64,000 nucleotides of DNA, taken from assembly GCA_048058975.1 (NCBI GenBank), contig JBLLNP010000016.1:40345-104344 (forward strand), in the 5' to 3' direction. Of the stretch, positions 44,438 through 52,824 are shown one piece after another. Both the position numbers and the translations under genes were made by a program. The notes beneath the pieces are model-generated. The model was not told the DNA's origin. It did not search any database and saw only the letters and a list, made by a program, of their open reading frames with translations. The DNA is from RHLJ01 sp048058975 (lineage in GTDB: Bacteria > Bacteroidota > Rhodothermia > Balneolales > Balneolaceae). Each line of letters starts with the position of its first letter. Within the stretch, counting starts at the first letter, position 1.

Positions 44438-45193
44438 TTATTTTTTTGATTGAAAAAGGAAGCCAAACCCGATCTTGCCTAACCAATCTTTTAGTTCTGC
44501 TGATAACATTGCTCCTGTTAGGGCTTGCCTTAATTGCTTTTCCTCTTCTGGAGTTATTGTAATGTTACCTTTTGATTCTGGGTTTAAGTATGAATTTCTT
44601 AACTGTTGAAATAAGAATTTTACTTGTGGAGTAGCATTTAATACACCGTGTTGTTCTTGATAAGCTTTTATATCATCAACAAAAGCTTTATTCATTGCAG
44701 AAAGGGTATCATATCCAGCTTTTTGGATTGTATAATCCTTAGTACCAGATATTACTTCTGTTTCAGCTTCTATTTTTTTGCTTTGAGCAAATTGAAGTGC
44801 AGTCTGTGATTGCATCAAAGCAAGAGACATTGATTCAGCTAAGTTTGGTATTTGTTCTGCTTTGTAATTATAGTCTTCTCTTGGGGCTTGGTATTGTGGT
44901 GCTGAATTTGCGTTGCCGGGTGTGCCTTGTCCATAAATAAGGTTAGGGTTTAATCCTGCGTTTTGGAATCGTTGCATCTGCTCTGCTGGAGAGTTATACT
45001 GATTTTGTAAATGCCACATTTCTAGATTTTTAGAAAACTGATACTCAGCTAACTCTCTATTGGCTTTTATTGTTTGGTCAGTATTGTATCGAGCTGTAGC
45101 AGCATTTCTGCGACTATTTTCTCTTTGGCCGAAGTAGTTTAATACTCCTAAACCTAAAGAACCAACTGTATTTACTCCTGCTAAAAATGACAT
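44438..45193 (-). CDS. Microvirus DNA pilot / minor capsid protein (VP2)
   Basis: 251 residues. Gly-rich N-terminus (MSFLAGVNTVGSLGLGVLNYFG), a helix, then the hallmark stretch NSPAEQMQRFQNAGLNPNLI (67-86) followed by YGQG, conserved in VP2 of gokushovirus-like phages. In related phages the pilot protein forms a conduit for genome delivery. ATG overlaps the VP3 stop as TAATG. Confidence 0.93.
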   Translation of the reverse strand: MSFLAGVNTVGSLGLGVLNYFGQRENSRRNAATARYNTDQTIKANRELAEYQFSKNLEMWHLQNQYNSPAEQMQRFQNAGLNPNLIYGQGTPGNANSAPQYQAPREDYNYKAEQIPNLAESMSLALMQSQTALQFAQSKKIEAETEVISGTKDYTIQKAGYDTLSAMNKAFVDDIKAYQEQHGVLNATPQVKFLFQQLRNSYLNPESKGNITITPEEEKQLRQALTGAMLSAELKDWLGKIGFGFLFQSKK

Positions 45194-45567
45194 TATTCAG
45201 ATACTACTTGTTCTTCTTGCTTGCGTTGCTGTTCTTCTAGCTTGCGTTGCTGTTCTTCTAGCTTGCGTTGCTGTTCTTCTTGCTGGCGTTGCTGAGCATT
45301 TTTTACGGCTTGGTTCATTTCCTCTACTTGTTGTTGCAATGCGTCTAAATCAGTTAAGTCTAAACCGGGTTTTCTAAATCGACTAATTTTAGATACATCT
45401 TCTTCATCAAAGTAATGTGTTGTAGCCTGTTCTAGAGGCATTCCACTATTATACCGTGCCATTAAATCACGTATAGAATTGGTTTCACCTTGTACGGTTA
45501 GTGATTCTTGATCAGATGTTTCTCCCTGCGTAGGGGTATAATTATTTTTATCTATAAATGTATACAT
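45193..45567 (-). CDS. Microvirus internal scaffold protein (VP3) with heptad repeats
   Basis: 124 residues. The N-terminal half resembles VP3 of gokushoviruses (DLMARYNSGMPLEQATTHYFDEEDVS). The C-terminus contains a Gln/Glu/Lys/Arg coiled coil with three tandem EEQQRKL-type heptads, encoded by 21-bp repeats at 45220-45282. Begins 2 bp after the capsid stop and couples to VP2 by TAATG. Confidence 0.88.
   Translation of the reverse strand: MYTFIDKNNYTPTQGETSDQESLTVQGETNSIRDLMARYNSGMPLEQATTHYFDEEDVSKISRFRKPGLDLTDLDALQQQVEEMNQAVKNAQQRQQEEQQRKLEEQQRKLEEQQRKQEEQVVSE
45220..45282. repeat. Three tandem 21-bp repeats within VP3
   Basis: Units at 45220-45240, 45241-45261 and 45262-45282. The first two are identical; the third differs at its end. 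Each encodes seven residues, so copy-number change keeps the frame and lengthens the coiled coil by whole heptads. Confidence 0.9.
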
Positions 45568-45569
45568 AG

Positions 45570-47093
45570 TTATATAAGTCTAGGGTCTGCAAAAAATGGT
45601 AGTGCTCTTCGAACTTTTACATTGTGGTACATTTGTACCCAACAATGGTCCGTTCCTGTTACAGCGAATATTCGTGTATCAGGATTACTTTTTACAAAGT
45701 CTTCATTTAAGTTAGGCTGTGAACCAAATATTCTTCCTAAGTGCCAAAAGTCAAGAGTGTTTCTAAAATCACCGTGTACGGTACTAAATCCGTATTTGTA
45801 TTCTGCATATCTTTGTTGATATCCAAATGTAGCTTTATTGTATGCATCATCATCTGGATCATAAAACAATTCATAGTTGAATATTTCCTGTTCACCTAAA
45901 TTAGCTAATTCCGGCCATGCAAAATCAAATTTGTCGTTCCTTGTCCAAGTTCTATGAATACCCTGCTGGTATGATGTTTTAGGTAATACTGATAAGATGC
46001 CTATTACATAACCATGTTCTGTAAATCGTTTTCTGAATGAATTACTTGTACCCATTGATATTCCATGACCAGCCATTTCTCCTACTGGATTATCAAGAGT
46101 ATTATCTGATTTGAGGGTCTTGGCTGTTGATACAACTTCTGAAACTACTAAAGGAGTTTTCCCTCCTCCTAAGTATTCTGGTCGTTGTAGTCTTGCATCT
46201 CCTGTATGTACGCCATACTGTGCAAGTATTGTTTCATTATATCTGTACCCGCCTCTTGCGCTCTTTTCCAACCATCTTTGCAATGCGCTAGAAGTTCTTA
46301 GCTCGTTAACAGTAAAATCAAATGATGTAGTGTCGAGATTCTCTATTCGAATAGGGTCATTTAGTTCTGTTGCTAGTTTTCTGGAACCTGATCCGCCTGT
46401 TAATGTTCTTATGTCTACTCCTGAGCCGGGATCACCTCCATTGTCCAAATAAACTTCGGATTGGTCTAAATATACCGGTTCAATTGGTATTCCTACTGCT
46501 TCGCCTCTTTGTAAAATAGGTAGTGCGCTTGTAAAGTAATCCTTTCCCCAACATCGGTATCTTAGTCTACCAATGTCTGTTAAAGCACCTGTGGTGAAAT
46601 CAATCTCATTTTGTAAATTTTGATCTCGATAATATTCGTTAAAAATTAGTTGATAGGCTCTTAGGGGAAGTTGTGAAACTTGTAGTGTACTAGATTGTTC
46701 AGCTAATACTGTAGGTAATCCAAAATAATCGAGTAATTTTGAATATGATGGATTAGATGCTCCAGCATCTAAAGAAAACGTAGGTAGTATTGGTTCCGAT
46801 GTTCCATCCTTTCCTCCTGTTATAAAATCTTGAAACTCATCCCATACAATACGCAGTGGTACATAGAAATAATGAATATAAGCATCTACTCTGTGCATAA
46901 TAGGGGCTAACATGGGAGCAAAGCGCACCATAATTTCAGAATGAACTTTAAATTCGTCACCGGGCATTATCTCTTCAAAATATGTAGGTACTAATTCACC
47001 CATTTTACATGATAGCTTTTGTTCTCTGGATAAATTAAAACCGCTGTATCTTGGTTTTTTTATCCCTACTCTATCGAATACTTTATTACTCAT
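45570..47093 (-). CDS. Microvirus major capsid protein (VP1)
   Basis: 507 residues, typical of microvirus F/VP1 proteins. Opening region with SREQKLSCKMGELVPTYFEE and PGDEFKVHSEIMVRFAPMLAP, followed by AYIHYFYVPLRIVWDEFQDF, the conserved jelly-roll entry. Ends ALPFFADPRLI. First gene of the prophage run: its ATG lies 16 bp from the core of the right att site, so in the integrated state its upstream DNA is host sequence. Confidence 0.95.
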   Translation of the reverse strand: MSNKVFDRVGIKKPRYSGFNLSREQKLSCKMGELVPTYFEEIMPGDEFKVHSEIMVRFAPMLAPIMHRVDAYIHYFYVPLRIVWDEFQDFITGGKDGTSEPILPTFSLDAGASNPSYSKLLDYFGLPTVLAEQSSTLQVSQLPLRAYQLIFNEYYRDQNLQNEIDFTTGALTDIGRLRYRCWGKDYFTSALPILQRGEAVGIPIEPVYLDQSEVYLDNGGDPGSGVDIRTLTGGSGSRKLATELNDPIRIENLDTTSFDFTVNELRTSSALQRWLEKSARGGYRYNETILAQYGVHTGDARLQRPEYLGGGKTPLVVSEVVSTAKTLKSDNTLDNPVGEMAGHGISMGTSNSFRKRFTEHGYVIGILSVLPKTSYQQGIHRTWTRNDKFDFAWPELANLGEQEIFNYELFYDPDDDAYNKATFGYQQRYAEYKYGFSTVHGDFRNTLDFWHLGRIFGSQPNLNEDFVKSNPDTRIFAVTGTDHCWVQMYHNVKVRRALPFFADPRLI

Positions 47094-47100
47094 TGTTATT

Positions 47101-47128
47101 AATTGACTTAATATAAATTATAAGAATA
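47101..47128 (+). other. Right dif-like XerC/XerD att site of the prophage
   Basis: XerC-type arm AATTGACTTAA, centre TATAAA, XerD-type arm TTATAAGAATA. Shares the 14-bp core (47109-47122) with the left site; the outer arms differ, as expected when phage and host dif halves are exchanged. Confidence 0.78.
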
Positions 47129-47201
47129 AGTTTCTTTGTAAATTAATATGCTTTAGTATCAATTAATTATGTACCTTCAGTTAAAATTCAGTGCAGTTAT
47201 T

Positions 47202-47558
47202 ATGGATGTTTTAATCGTTGAAGATGATAAAGTGCTATCGCTTCTACTTTCAAAAATGGTCGATAAATTAGGGGTTAATGTTGCTGGTACTTGTGTAGCT
47301 GGTCAAGAAGCAATTGATAAAACTAAAGAGCTATCACCTGACTTAATTCTAATGGACATTATGCTCGAAGATCACATAGACGGCATCGATGCTATGCTCC
47401 ATCTTCGGGAAGAAAATATCGATACCCCTGTTATTTTTATTACAGGAAACTCTGATACATATAATCGCGAAAGAGCTCAAAAGACAGGTTATATTGACTA
47501 CCTGGTTAAACCGATAAGTTTTGACCTTCTCAAAGAAACTCTGAAGAAGGTCAAATAA
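47202..47558 (+). CDS. Receiver-only response regulator (CheY-like)
   Basis: 118 residues from the ATG at 47202; an upstream ATG at 47169 adds 11 residues that do not fit the fold. Starts MDVLIVEDDK, with phosphoacceptor Asp in LILMDIML, Thr in FITGNSD and Lys in LVKPI. No output domain and no adjacent kinase. Its start lies about 75 bp from the right att site, so its promoter may span or abut the integration site. Confidence 0.88.
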   Translation: MDVLIVEDDKVLSLLLSKMVDKLGVNVAGTCVAGQEAIDKTKELSPDLILMDIMLEDHIDGIDAMLHLREENIDTPVIFITGNSDTYNRERAQKTGYIDYLVKPISFDLLKETLKKVK

Positions 47559-47589
47559 TTGTAGTTCTATTTTACTACTTATTAACAGT

Positions 47590-48270
47590 TTATCCCTGAT
47601 CAGATTTTTTGAGTTTAAAAGTAATAGGCAATGTATAACGCACTTGTACCGGCTTTCCGCGTTGCATACCAGGTTTAAATTGTGCTTGTTTCACTGCCCG
47701 TAAGGCTTCTTCATCGCAACCTCCACCGATTCCTCTTACTACAAACGGGTCTTTAACGTTACCATCTTTATCGATAACGAATTGAACAATAACTCTACCT
47801 TCGATTCCTGCTTGCATTGCTAAAGGAGGATAAACGATTAATTCCTGAACTTTAGATATACCTCCGATTAATACCGGTGGCCGTTCAACAACAACGAAAA
47901 TATCTTCTTCGACTTCTTCCATATCGTTTATGGGTCTAGGTGGTGGCGGAACATCTAAAACTTCGCCGAAATCGATTTCTGCATCTATTTCAATGATTTC
48001 ATCTTCCAGTATTTCATCATTAGGAACCTCGATTGGTACTACGGGTCTAGGTGGTGCAGGCGCTTTTAATTCTTGTTTGGTTTGAACTATCTCTTCTATA
48101 TAAACTTCTTCCTGAGTCTCAACCCTAAGATCGGTTGTTTCTTTCTGAGGATTGAAATCCATTCGAACTACGATAATACTTAAACTAAGGGATAGTATTA
48201 ATCCTAGTTCCATTGTGATTCTATAGCTTTTCTGAAAGGCAGTTTGGGTGATTTTAATTGGAACTTTCAT
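47590..48270 (-). CDS. TonB-family energy transducer (paralogue 2)
   Basis: 226 residues from the ATG at 48270, preceded by a strong AGGAGG. One N-terminal membrane helix, a Pro/Glu-rich periplasmic spacer (PPPPRP-like) and a C-terminal TonB domain (IEGRVIVQFVIDKDGNV, GGGCDEEALRAVKQAQFKPG). Very similar to the neighbour at 48391, implying tandem duplication. Likely energises outer-membrane receptors or acts as a periplasmic partner; the partners are unknown. Confidence 0.88.
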   Translation of the reverse strand: MKVPIKITQTAFQKSYRITMELGLILSLSLSIIVVRMDFNPQKETTDLRVETQEEVYIEEIVQTKQELKAPAPPRPVVPIEVPNDEILEDEIIEIDAEIDFGEVLDVPPPPRPINDMEEVEEDIFVVVERPPVLIGGISKVQELIVYPPLAMQAGIEGRVIVQFVIDKDGNVKDPFVVRGIGGGCDEEALRAVKQAQFKPGMQRGKPVQVRYTLPITFKLKKSDQG

Positions 48271-48343
48271 GACATACCTCCTATCTATTTTATTCAATAA
48301 AAAAGTATGCTTTGAATATGAAGGTTTTATGAAACCGCTTCTC

Positions 48344-48370
48344 AAAAAAAAAGCCTCTAGGAGAGGCTTT
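48344..48370. terminator. Terminator between the TonB genes
   Basis: AAGCCTC and GAGGCTT flank a 5-nt loop, with A-run upstream and T-run downstream, so it can work on the minus strand after the 48391 gene. The two paralogues may therefore be separately transcribed. Confidence 0.75.
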
Positions 48371-48390
48371 TTAAATTATAATATTATTTA

Positions 48391-49053
48391 CTAAGACTTT
48401 AGACTAAAGGAGATTGGTAAACTATAACTTACATTTACCGGAACACCTCGCTGCATTCCTGGCTTAAACTTGGCTCCTTTTAGTGCTTCCAAAGCTGCTT
48501 CATCACATCCGCCGCCAATTCCTCTTACAACACGGGGATTTACAATATTTCCTTCTTTATCTACTACGAATTGGATAATTACACGTCCTTCTATACCAGC
48601 TTTCCGAGCCATTTCAGGGTACTTAATACGTTTTTGAACTCCAGCTATTCCTCCAATAAGCTCAGGTGGGTTTTCTACTACGACAAAAATCTCATCTTCA
48701 GATTCATTGGCTGTCGGAGGTGGTGGCGGTAAATCAAGCGGGCCATCTAAATCTAGTTCTGCGTCTAAATTAAGAATTTCATCTTCAATAATCTCGTCGT
48801 TTGGCACTTCTACAGGCACCGGAGGTCTCGGCGGCGGCGGCGGTGTATCTACCTGCTTGGTCTGAATAACCTCTTCCATAACTACTTCTTCCTGAACTTC
48901 AATCGGAATTATTTCCGGCGGCTCAGCTTCTATAGTTATCCTAAATGCTACTAAGAAAATCGCTAAACTAGCGATTAGCCCTATCTGTAAGTGAAGCTTG
49001 TAATGCTTCCTGTGATCTTTAATTCGTTTCATTCTTTTAACTGGTTCTCTCAT
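48391..49053 (-). CDS. TonB-family energy transducer (paralogue 1)
   Basis: 220 residues. AGGAG precedes the ATG. Cytoplasmic basic stub (MREPVKRMKRIKDHRKHYK), one membrane helix (about 22-40), Pro/Glu spacer and C-terminal TonB domain with IEGRVIIQFVVDKEGNIV and CDEAALEALKGAKFKPGMQRG. Near-duplicate of the neighbour at 47590. Ends at a terminator. Confidence 0.88.
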   Translation of the reverse strand: MREPVKRMKRIKDHRKHYKLHLQIGLIASLAIFLVAFRITIEAEPPEIIPIEVQEEVVMEEVIQTKQVDTPPPPPRPPVPVEVPNDEIIEDEILNLDAELDLDGPLDLPPPPPTANESEDEIFVVVENPPELIGGIAGVQKRIKYPEMARKAGIEGRVIIQFVVDKEGNIVNPRVVRGIGGGCDEAALEALKGAKFKPGMQRGVPVNVSYSLPISFSLKS

Positions 49054-49138
49054 TTATGCTCCTATTAAGATTTTTTTTAAACCGGGCACATTATCCGAAA
49101 ACAAGATTAATTTGTTACGTTTTAAATATGAAGAAATG

Positions 49139-50026
49139 TTAAAGAAGTGACTTTATTACCCGGATTTGCTCTTGAACTAGAGAAATATTAAATGAATTAA
49201 CCTTTTTTTCTCTTTCCCCATCTGCATGTAAAAAAACTGATTCAGATGTATTGATAGCTGCATTAGAGGTCTTAAAACTTTTAAAGATACTTTTTGATGG
49301 TTTTAGTCCTAATGATAATCGAAAAAACTCTAAGGCCAGACGCGATTTTGATAAACTGAGCAGAATAATTACTTCAAATAAACCATCGTTATTCTCAGAT
49401 TCAGGGGAAACCAGATACCGCCCCCCTTCCCATTTCCCATTAGCAACAATTATCATCATAGTTTTGAAAGAGTAGTTCTCTCCTTCTGAATTGACAGTAG
49501 CTTGAAATGCCTTCGCAGTAAAAAGAGATTGAACTCCTGCAAGTACGTATTTTATCGAGCCTTTAAGGTATGTGGATTTGGAAGCATTGTAATTTGTTCT
49601 GCCATCAAAACCAATACCAAGTGTATTGATAAAATAAGAGTCATTAAAACGGATGATATCTAAATTCTGGATTGCTCTGTTTGCAAGTATATCCAGGTTT
49701 TTTGAAAGGGATTTAGTAAGACCAAGCATCTTAGCAAAATCGTTGCCTGTACCTATTGGTAACAGACCAAATAAAGCGTTTGAACCAATGAGCCCGATAG
49801 CTACTTTCCGAGCTGTCCCATCTCCTCCGCACGCCACTATAACATCAAAAAAAGCACTTTTTTTTGATGCAATTTCAGCTATTGATTGGTGAATATCGAC
49901 TTCTACAAGCTCTACTTTCTCAAGTTTTTCCTGTATTTCTTCCCAATTACTTTGGACAACAGATAGAGCTCTTCCTGAATTAGAAGCTTTGTTGACAATC
50001 AGACAATAGCTTTGCGAAGAGCCCAA
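49139..50026 (-). CDS. Diacylglycerol/lipid kinase-like protein
   Basis: 295 residues from TTG at 50026, overlapping tightly with the DUF952 gene. DAGK catalytic motifs: ACGGDGTARKV and LPIGTGNDFAKML. YegS/BmrU-like lipid kinases phosphorylate diacylglycerol, ceramide or related lipids; the substrate is not predictable. Last gene of the rimB-rimK operon. Confidence 0.85.
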   Translation of the reverse strand: MGSSQSYCLIVNKASNSGRALSVVQSNWEEIQEKLEKVELVEVDIHQSIAEIASKKSAFFDVIVACGGDGTARKVAIGLIGSNALFGLLPIGTGNDFAKMLGLTKSLSKNLDILANRAIQNLDIIRFNDSYFINTLGIGFDGRTNYNASKSTYLKGSIKYVLAGVQSLFTAKAFQATVNSEGENYSFKTMMIIVANGKWEGGRYLVSPESENNDGLFEVIILLSLSKSRLALEFFRLSLGLKPSKSIFKSFKTSNAAINTSESVFLHADGEREKKVNSFNISLVQEQIRVIKSLL

Positions 50027-50029
50027 AAC

Positions 50030-50377
50030 TTAATCAAAGTGTTTAACACGAACAGAGAATGATCCATTTTTCCCTCTTTTGATTAGGATACGATCGATAA
50101 TAGCATCAATGGAAAAAGCCCCATAAAGGTTTGGGAATATCTCTTCTCCCAATTTCTCATTTTTTATTGGGACCTGAATTCTTAATGGATCAATCACAAT
50201 TAGAAACAGTTCGATTTCGTCCTGAAAGAAAATGTTAGCGGCTTCTTCAACCTGCTTTCCACTATAGCATTGAATGAAACCTTTTTCAACCAATGAAGCA
50301 GGTTCGAAACTACCTGAAGTTGAATATGTTTTCCATTCAGTTTTTTTAATAAGGGTAAATAAAAGATCGTATTCCAA
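50030..50377 (-). CDS. DUF952 family protein
   Basis: 115 residues from TTG. Typical DUF952 landmarks: W near 15, SLVEKGFIQCYSGKQVEEAANIFF, LFLIVIDPLRI and FPNLYGAFSID. Function unknown in the family. It lies 5 bp after the AstE/AspA-like gene and 3 bp before the lipid kinase. Confidence 0.75.
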   Translation of the reverse strand: MEYDLLFTLIKKTEWKTYSTSGSFEPASLVEKGFIQCYSGKQVEEAANIFFQDEIELFLIVIDPLRIQVPIKNEKLGEEIFPNLYGAFSIDAIIDRILIKRGKNGSFSVRVKHFD

Positions 50378-50382
50378 AATAG

Positions 50383-51324
50383 TTAGTTATATGCTATGTG
50401 AATCAAGGCATCGCCTTTATGTACAATTGGGTTATTGTTTTGCCCAATAATAACTCCGTCTTCGGAAAATACCACTTTTGTTTTCCTGCCTCCAAATGGA
50501 TCATTGATATATCCCAAAATTTGTTTTTTCTTGACTTCAGCTCCCAACTGAAATGCCGGATGGAATAGCCCGGCATTTTTGGCTCTCACCCAACCGGATT
50601 TCCTTTTCATTTTAGTTGGCATCGAGGTTGGGGCTTCATCAATCATACCTAAATGTTTCATCAACCGTAATGTACCGTCTATTCCTATTCGAATTCCCGA
50701 TTCATCAAAACGGAGAGACTCACCGGCTTCATAAACCAGGATTGGTTTGCCTTTTTTATGCGCAGCACTTCTGAAAGACTTAGCAATAAGTGTAGAATGT
50801 AGTGTTACAGGAGCATTAAAGACTTTGGCCAGAGCTTTTGCATCACCAAGATTGAAAGAGCAACGAACCTGTGGAAAATTCGCGCGGCTCGCACCTCCGG
50901 TATGGAAATCAACACCACAGTCAATTTGTGGTATAATCTCATTCATAAGTGTGTAAGCGAGCAAACGAGCCAGAGAACCTCCCTTCACTCCCGGAAAGCT
51001 CCTGTTTATATCTTTCCCGTCCGGGACACCTCTTTCATTTAAAATAAAACCATAAACATTTACTATCGGTAAGGCTATTACGGTACCTTTTTCAGGTATA
51101 ATTTTTTTTGATGAAATAAGATCTCGGATTATCTCAATTCCGTTTATTTCATCCCCATGGAGCCCACCTGTAAGTAACAATACCGGTCCATCCTCTTTCG
51201 CGCGGTACACATGAACAGGTAAATCAATAGTTGTATAAGTTGGGAGTCGGGCAATATTCAGATTTATTTTCTTTTGTTCCCCAAGACCAATTCTCTGGTC
51301 TTTTATTGTAATAAACTCAGGCAT
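50383..51324 (-). CDS. Succinylglutamate desuccinylase/aspartoacylase-family zinc hydrolase
   Basis: 313 residues. M14-like AstE/AspA family: zinc site GGLHGDEINGIEI (H and E) and a second His in DFHTGG. A C-terminal beta-rich domain resembling a biotinyl hammerhead (ILGYINDPFGGRKTKV) follows. Commonly encoded beside rimK, suggesting it trims or recycles glutamyl products. The start overlaps rimK's stop by 8 bp. Confidence 0.87.
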   Translation of the reverse strand: MPEFITIKDQRIGLGEQKKINLNIARLPTYTTIDLPVHVYRAKEDGPVLLLTGGLHGDEINGIEIIRDLISSKKIIPEKGTVIALPIVNVYGFILNERGVPDGKDINRSFPGVKGGSLARLLAYTLMNEIIPQIDCGVDFHTGGASRANFPQVRCSFNLGDAKALAKVFNAPVTLHSTLIAKSFRSAAHKKGKPILVYEAGESLRFDESGIRIGIDGTLRLMKHLGMIDEAPTSMPTKMKRKSGWVRAKNAGLFHPAFQLGAEVKKKQILGYINDPFGGRKTKVVFSEDGVIIGQNNNPIVHKGDALIHIAYN

Positions 51325-52246
51325 TACTCTTAATCTTACGTCTTACTGCAGGTTTCTTTTTTAGCTCTTCGGTTTGAGATATTACATATCTGGCAACTGC
51401 ACCGGCTATATCTTTACCTGTAGTTTTTTCGATACCTTCCAACCCGGGTGAAGAATTTACCTCAAGAATTAAAGGGCCACGTTCTGATTGGAGCATATCA
51501 ACCCCGGCAATTGGGAGTCCCATAGCCTGAGCTGCGGTGAGTGCAGCTTCGCGTTCTCTTTTTGTAAGTTTGATGAGAGAACTACTTCCTCCCTGATGTA
51601 GGTTCGATCTGAACTCTCCATCTTTACCTTGTCTTTTCATTGCACCTACTACTTTCCCATCCACAACAAAAGCACGTATATCGGCTCCTTTCGATTCAGA
51701 CACAAATTCCTGAACAATTACTCTTGCTTTCATGCTATGAAATGCTTCTATAATTGATTGTGCCGCTTTTTTGGTAGGAGCTAAAACAACCCCATACCCT
51801 TGGGTTCCTTCAAGTAATTTTACAATCAAAGGAGCTCCCCCAACAGAATCAATCAGCTTATTTACCTCTTTAGAATAGTTAGTAAATACGGTCTTGGGAA
51901 GGCCGACACCTGAACGTGCCAGAATCTGAAGACTTCTGAGTTTATCTCTTGAGCGAACAAGTGCCTGTGAATGAACTGCCGTAAATTTTTTCATCATCTC
52001 AAATTGACGTACTACCGCAGTTCCGTAAAATGTAACTGATGCTCCAATTCGGGGAATTACTGCATCCAGGTCGCTGAGACTTTCACCTTTATAGAAAATA
52101 TCCGGTTTATCCTGCTCAATAATTATGTCACACTTAAGATGATCAATTACTTTTGCCTCATGCCCTTTTGCTTCAATAGCTTCAACAAGTCTTTGGGTTG
52201 AGTATAATTCAGCATTACGTGATAAGATTCCGATTTTTAATTTCAA
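51317..52246 (-). CDS. rimK: ATP-grasp glutamate ligase RimK
   Basis: 309 residues from TTG at 52246, preceded by AGAGAGG. ATP-grasp fold: LEGTQGYGVVLA, IVQEFV, KGADIRAFVVDG and the metal-binding PLILEVNSSPG. RimK adds glutamates to the C-terminus of ribosomal protein S6 in E. coli and Pseudomonas. Flanked by RimB-like protease and AstE/AspA-like hydrolase, its usual partners. Confidence 0.93.
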   Translation of the reverse strand: MKLKIGILSRNAELYSTQRLVEAIEAKGHEAKVIDHLKCDIIIEQDKPDIFYKGESLSDLDAVIPRIGASVTFYGTAVVRQFEMMKKFTAVHSQALVRSRDKLRSLQILARSGVGLPKTVFTNYSKEVNKLIDSVGGAPLIVKLLEGTQGYGVVLAPTKKAAQSIIEAFHSMKARVIVQEFVSESKGADIRAFVVDGKVVGAMKRQGKDGEFRSNLHQGGSSSLIKLTKREREAALTAAQAMGLPIAGVDMLQSERGPLILEVNSSPGLEGIEKTTGKDIAGAVARYVISQTEELKKKPAVRRKIKSNA

Positions 52247-52256
52247 AATACCTCTC

Positions 52257-52694
52257 TCAAAGTTTCTGTGATAAATTTTTCTTTGATACATCAACAACAA
52301 ACTTATTTTTCAGAAATTTCCTTCCGATTAATAATGGATACTTCATTTCTGAGCGGTCGGTAAGTGAAAATTCAATTCTATAAATCTCACCAAAAAAAGA
52401 AATACCAGTTTGTACAAAAAAGCGGGTTTCACTTACTCCATTTGAACTTTTAACATCCCTTTTATCAAAAATCGGTAGTTCGAATAGTTGCTCGTTATAC
52501 GCAGGGTGTTCCGGATCTAACAAATTAAATCGAACAAAAGCCTTTCCTGATCTATCAAATTCCTCGATATGGTGGCAGTGAAGGCTGGAAGAATACGCTC
52601 CGGTATCAATTTTTGCTTCGATCCCTTCTATTCCCCATTCCGGTAAATCAACCAGCTCAATACGGCCAATCGTATGTAAGTTTTGTTGTTTCAT
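52257..52694 (-). CDS. rimB: RimB-like retropepsin-type protease
   Basis: 145 residues. KIDTGAYSSSLHC near residues 28-40 carries the Asp-Thr-Gly of retropepsin-like aspartic proteases; a conserved PLLIGRKFL follows. Formerly annotated as ATP-dependent zinc protease. In Pseudomonas RimB modulates RimK glutamylation of S6. First gene of the operon. Confidence 0.87.
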   Translation of the reverse strand: MKQQNLHTIGRIELVDLPEWGIEGIEAKIDTGAYSSSLHCHHIEEFDRSGKAFVRFNLLDPEHPAYNEQLFELPIFDKRDVKSSNGVSETRFFVQTGISFFGEIYRIEFSLTDRSEMKYPLLIGRKFLKNKFVVDVSKKNLSQKL

Positions 52695-52824
52695 TAAGAC
52701 TTAAAAATATCATTAATTATACTCAACTACATCTATTTGGCTAGATTATAAAATGTTTTAATATGTGCATTATTGATACTTTCCCAGCTAATTAGATTGA
52801 GAAATATTTTTATTAAACATTTTC

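Larger units (their letters stand above)
42651..47128 (-). mobile_element. Integrated microvirus (ssDNA phage) prophage bounded by dif-like sites
   Basis: A 4,450-bp unit (core to core) holding a complete microvirus gene set on the minus strand: major capsid, VP3-like coiled coil, pilot protein VP2, two tiny genes, HUH Rep and a 72-residue gene. Most adjacent genes overlap as TAATG or ATGA. No integrase is present, so XerC/XerD is the likely integration machinery. A hairpin origin with a phiX-like nick motif lies in the 380-bp noncoding segment. All frames are open, so it looks intact. Temperate microviruses using dif are known in Bacteroidota and enterobacteria; this host lineage may be new for them. 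Confidence 0.92.

Noticed and set aside
45220..45282. Short tandem repeats resembling a CRISPR array
   Set aside because: They have no spacers, are 21 bp and in frame, and encode heptads of VP3.
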